NCBI RefSeq assembly: GCF_900106925.1
Contig: NZ_FNNZ01000002.1
Location: 186,001 to 250,000 of the forward strand
DNA: 64,000 nt
Origin: Thiocapsa roseopersicina
GTDB taxonomy: Bacteria > Pseudomonadota > Gammaproteobacteria > Chromatiales > Chromatiaceae
Reading direction: 5' to 3'
Positions 62,352 to 64,000 of this stretch are shown piece by piece. Below the pieces are notes generated by a model, which saw only the letters and a program-made list of their open reading frames with translations, searched no databases and was not told the DNA's origin. A program made the translations under genes and the position numbers. Numbering within the stretch: position 1 is the first letter of the stretch; the number at the start of each line of letters is the position of its first letter.

Positions 62352-63148
62352 ATCCTGGCGCGCTTCGGGCGATCCTCGTCGAATTCGACCTCGATTCGGG
62401 GCTCGGGCATACGCACCTCGGGGCCGATGTCGAGGTCGTCGTCGAGGTGAAGCCTGGGCTCGGTACGGGTAGCTGGCTTGATGGGGATAGGGGTGCTCGC
62501 CGTTGCTCGCTCCGTGGAGTGTGTCGGGGGCGTCGGCGGGGCCGAGCGCTTGGTGCGGCTTCGCTCGGGAACCTTGTCACCGATGACGTCCGAAAGGTCG
62601 CGCAGCGCAGCGCGCGTATCCTGCGCGGAGGGCTCCTCGGCGCGGGGGTGGATTCGGATCGTCTGCATGGCCGAGAACACCTGCTCTTCGATCTCCACGA
62701 CCGAATAGACATCGCCCTCGCGAAAGCGCACGAAGGGGAGCTTGGCTGCGGCGCAGATGCGGTCGAGCCGATTCTTCGGCGGACGTCTGGACAACCGCGA
62801 GCGCGCCGCGAGATTGACCGCACAGGCGATGGCGCTCGACTCCCGAGTACAGACCACAAAATCGAAGACCTGCTCGGCGAGGCGCTCGGCCGCGCGCTCG
62901 CGAGCACGCCGATCGAGCCGGCGCTCGACCTCGATGATGTCCGCCGCCCGGACCTTGGCGTAGACCCGATACTCTTGCCCGACGGCGCGCTCGAGCACCG
63001 CGCCGAAGGCACGCTGCGACGGGGAGAGGAGAAAGGCATCGACACGGTAGGGTAAGCGGTTGCGATGCCTGAATCGGCGCAACAGGCTGAACAGGAAAGC
63101 GACCGCCGCGAGGGCGCCCAGTCCGAGCAGAAAATAGAAATGCTGCAT
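62348..63148 (-). CDS. DUF2726 domain membrane protein
   Basis: A 266-aa protein. One N-terminal membrane helix (MQHFYFLLGLGALAAVAFLF), then a DUF2726 domain (about residues 35-150): LLSPSQRAFGAVLERAVGQE and VRAADIIEVERRL. It is reminiscent of a restriction-endonuclease-like fold used in DNA-binding proteins and also fused to TopA zinc fingers. The C-terminal ~110 residues are Pro/Thr/Glu/Asp-rich and likely disordered. It follows a small membrane gene by 11 nt. Confidence 0.82.
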   Translation of the reverse strand: MQHFYFLLGLGALAAVAFLFSLLRRFRHRNRLPYRVDAFLLSPSQRAFGAVLERAVGQEYRVYAKVRAADIIEVERRLDRRARERAAERLAEQVFDFVVCTRESSAIACAVNLAARSRLSRRPPKNRLDRICAAAKLPFVRFREGDVYSVVEIEEQVFSAMQTIRIHPRAEEPSAQDTRAALRDLSDVIGDKVPERSRTKRSAPPTPPTHSTERATASTPIPIKPATRTEPRLHLDDDLDIGPEVRMPEPRIEVEFDEDRPKRARI

Positions 63149-63159
63149 GACTGTTCGCC

Positions 63160-63618
63160 CTACATCGACCCGCCGAGCACGGGGTTCGGAGCCGGGAACG
63201 CGATCCGCCGACCATTGAGCCAAGCCCGGTCCAGCGACCAGACGATCGAGCGCACATCGGGCTCTGCCAGCATCAGGCCGATTGCGTGAAACTCCGTGCG
63301 CTGGAGCCGATCCCGAGCGGCAGCGAAGGCCGGATCGTCGGCGGGCTTGCCGGCCAGTGTCGGATCCATCGCGACAAGGGCCTCGTCCATCGGAACGTCC
63401 GCGTCGTACGGTCGCGTCAGGGTCACGATGCCGTTCAAGAAAAGCAGCGCCTTGAAGTCGTACGGATACTCCGCGAGGACGGGGTCCCGTTCCAAGACAG
63501 CGTTGAGCTGCCAGATGCGCGGTCCGAACGCCATGCCGCCCCAAGGCAGCAGCGACAGGATCAACAGCACAACCAACACTCCCGAGCCGATGACGGCGTT
63601 TCGCGTAAAGCGATCCAT
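63160..63618 (-). CDS. Small membrane-anchored protein of unknown function
   Basis: A 152-aa protein with one N-terminal membrane helix (VIGSGVLVVLLILSLLPW) and a compact, probably periplasmic remainder. No family is recognised. The ATG at 63618 is 26 nt after the upstream gene's stop, and the stop is 11 nt before the DUF2726 start, so the three genes form one operon. Confidence 0.7.
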   Translation of the reverse strand: MDRFTRNAVIGSGVLVVLLILSLLPWGGMAFGPRIWQLNAVLERDPVLAEYPYDFKALLFLNGIVTLTRPYDADVPMDEALVAMDPTLAGKPADDPAFAAARDRLQRTEFHAIGLMLAEPDVRSIVWSLDRAWLNGRRIAFPAPNPVLGGSM

Positions 63619-63644
63619 AGTAGACCCTCGATCCGGAACAACGG

Positions 63645-64000
63645 TTAGTCGTCGTCGCGGTCGGGCTCCGGGTTGAATCCGAGCCACAGCCAACCGCCGA
63701 CGAGAAGCAACAGGATACCGGCCAGCACGAACCGGTACCAACCCGGATGACGCACGGAGCTCAAACGATAAACGGCGCCGACACTGACCATCAGGCCATC
63801 CCCGACCACTGGCAGTATCCAGCTCACGCCCGTCTCGGGCGGCTCCCAGAGTGCATCGAAGGATCGCAGCGGGCCGGCGACAGAGAAACCTTCGCGCGTC
63901 TCCGCGAGATCGAGCGCGGACAATCCGTCGTCCGTGCCGATCCACAACCGTTGCAGTCCGCGGACGTCCGGCGATGCACGATAAAGGGCGAGGACACGGC
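63645..64000 (-). CDS. C-terminus of a propeller-containing membrane protein (5' end cut by window)
   Basis: The frame is open to the window edge, so only the last ~118 residues are seen. LQRLWIGTDDGLSALDL is a Reg_prop motif of two-component-type propellers. A membrane helix (FVLAGILLLLVGGWLWLG) and an acidic tail (EPDRDDD) follow. It is the first gene seen of the operon leading to DUF2726. An upstream portion with more propeller repeats is expected. Confidence 0.6.
   Translation of the reverse strand, partial: RVLALYRASPDVRGLQRLWIGTDDGLSALDLAETREGFSVAGPLRSFDALWEPPETGVSWILPVVGDGLMVSVGAVYRLSSVRHPGWYRFVLAGILLLLVGGWLWLGFNPEPDRDDD

Noticed and set aside
1..64000. tRNA, rRNA, prophage or integrase
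   Set aside because: I found no cloverleaf-like sequence ending in CCA-adjacent acceptor stems, no conserved rRNA sequence and no phage-type genes.

Overview
The window looks like a chromosomal segment of a high-GC gammaproteobacterium. A purple sulfur bacterium (Chromatiaceae, Thiocapsa-like) is the most likely source. The reasons are the strong GC bias, a soluble group 3b [NiFe] hydrogenase, heavy investment in cobalamin, an AMMECR1/MEMO1/radical-SAM cluster, and intergenic heptamer repeats of a type I associate with this family. The lineage is an inference from gene content. I saw no rRNA, tRNA, prophage, transposase or CRISPR array.

Layout. 1-4060: cobalamin salvage on the minus strand (cobalamin riboswitch, btuB, a membrane protein, cobO, and cobU/cobP cut by the window edge). 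4262-6134: a Ca2+/Na+ antiporter and a small two-repeat SHOCT-like protein. 6559-11341: hydBGDA, all joined by 4-nt overlaps, then a hydrogenase maturation protease. 11302-12798: a thioredoxin-like protein divergent from an HxlR regulator, then MarC. 12799-13134: a composite heptamer/inverted-repeat element. 13138-21959: an FAD oxidoreductase, a protein faintly like RelA/SpoT synthetases, then AmmeMemoRadiSam genes with a Lon-like protease and a Usp protein chained by overlaps. 21972-31411: an ACP-ligase-acyltransferase fusion, a PAS-GGDEF-EAL protein with both catalytic domains eroded, and an ATP-grasp/alpha-E plus transglutaminase pair. 31585-41289: a GNAT and gamma-carbonic anhydrase pair, two membrane proteins, cardiolipin synthase, a large MscS-type channel and a small lipoprotein. 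41568-48307: an RND pump and a PlpD-type patatin. 48304-52216: an arsenic operon (arsR, arsC, GAPDH, arsJ) with a second hydrogenase maturation protease at its end. 52314-55297: the cobalt importer cbiMNQO under a second cobalamin riboswitch. 55473-58921: a cobalamin-binding protein with the CarH-type W-x9-EH light-sensing motif, translationally coupled to a GAF-PAS-GGDEF-EAL protein. 59202-64000: hypothetical genes, a WHy lipoprotein, a TrpD-like/Rieske pair and a DUF2726 operon.

Two themes link the regions. The first is cobalamin: kinase and adenosyltransferase, BtuB, two riboswitches, a cobalt importer, and a putative B12 photoreceptor next to a c-di-GMP enzyme. The second is a dispersed intergenic repeat of about 195 bp. 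Its ends read TTTAAACCGCG / CGCGGTTTAAA, it occurs at several loci here, it often supplies the stop codon of the adjoining gene, and in some copies it carries a perfect terminator-like hairpin.
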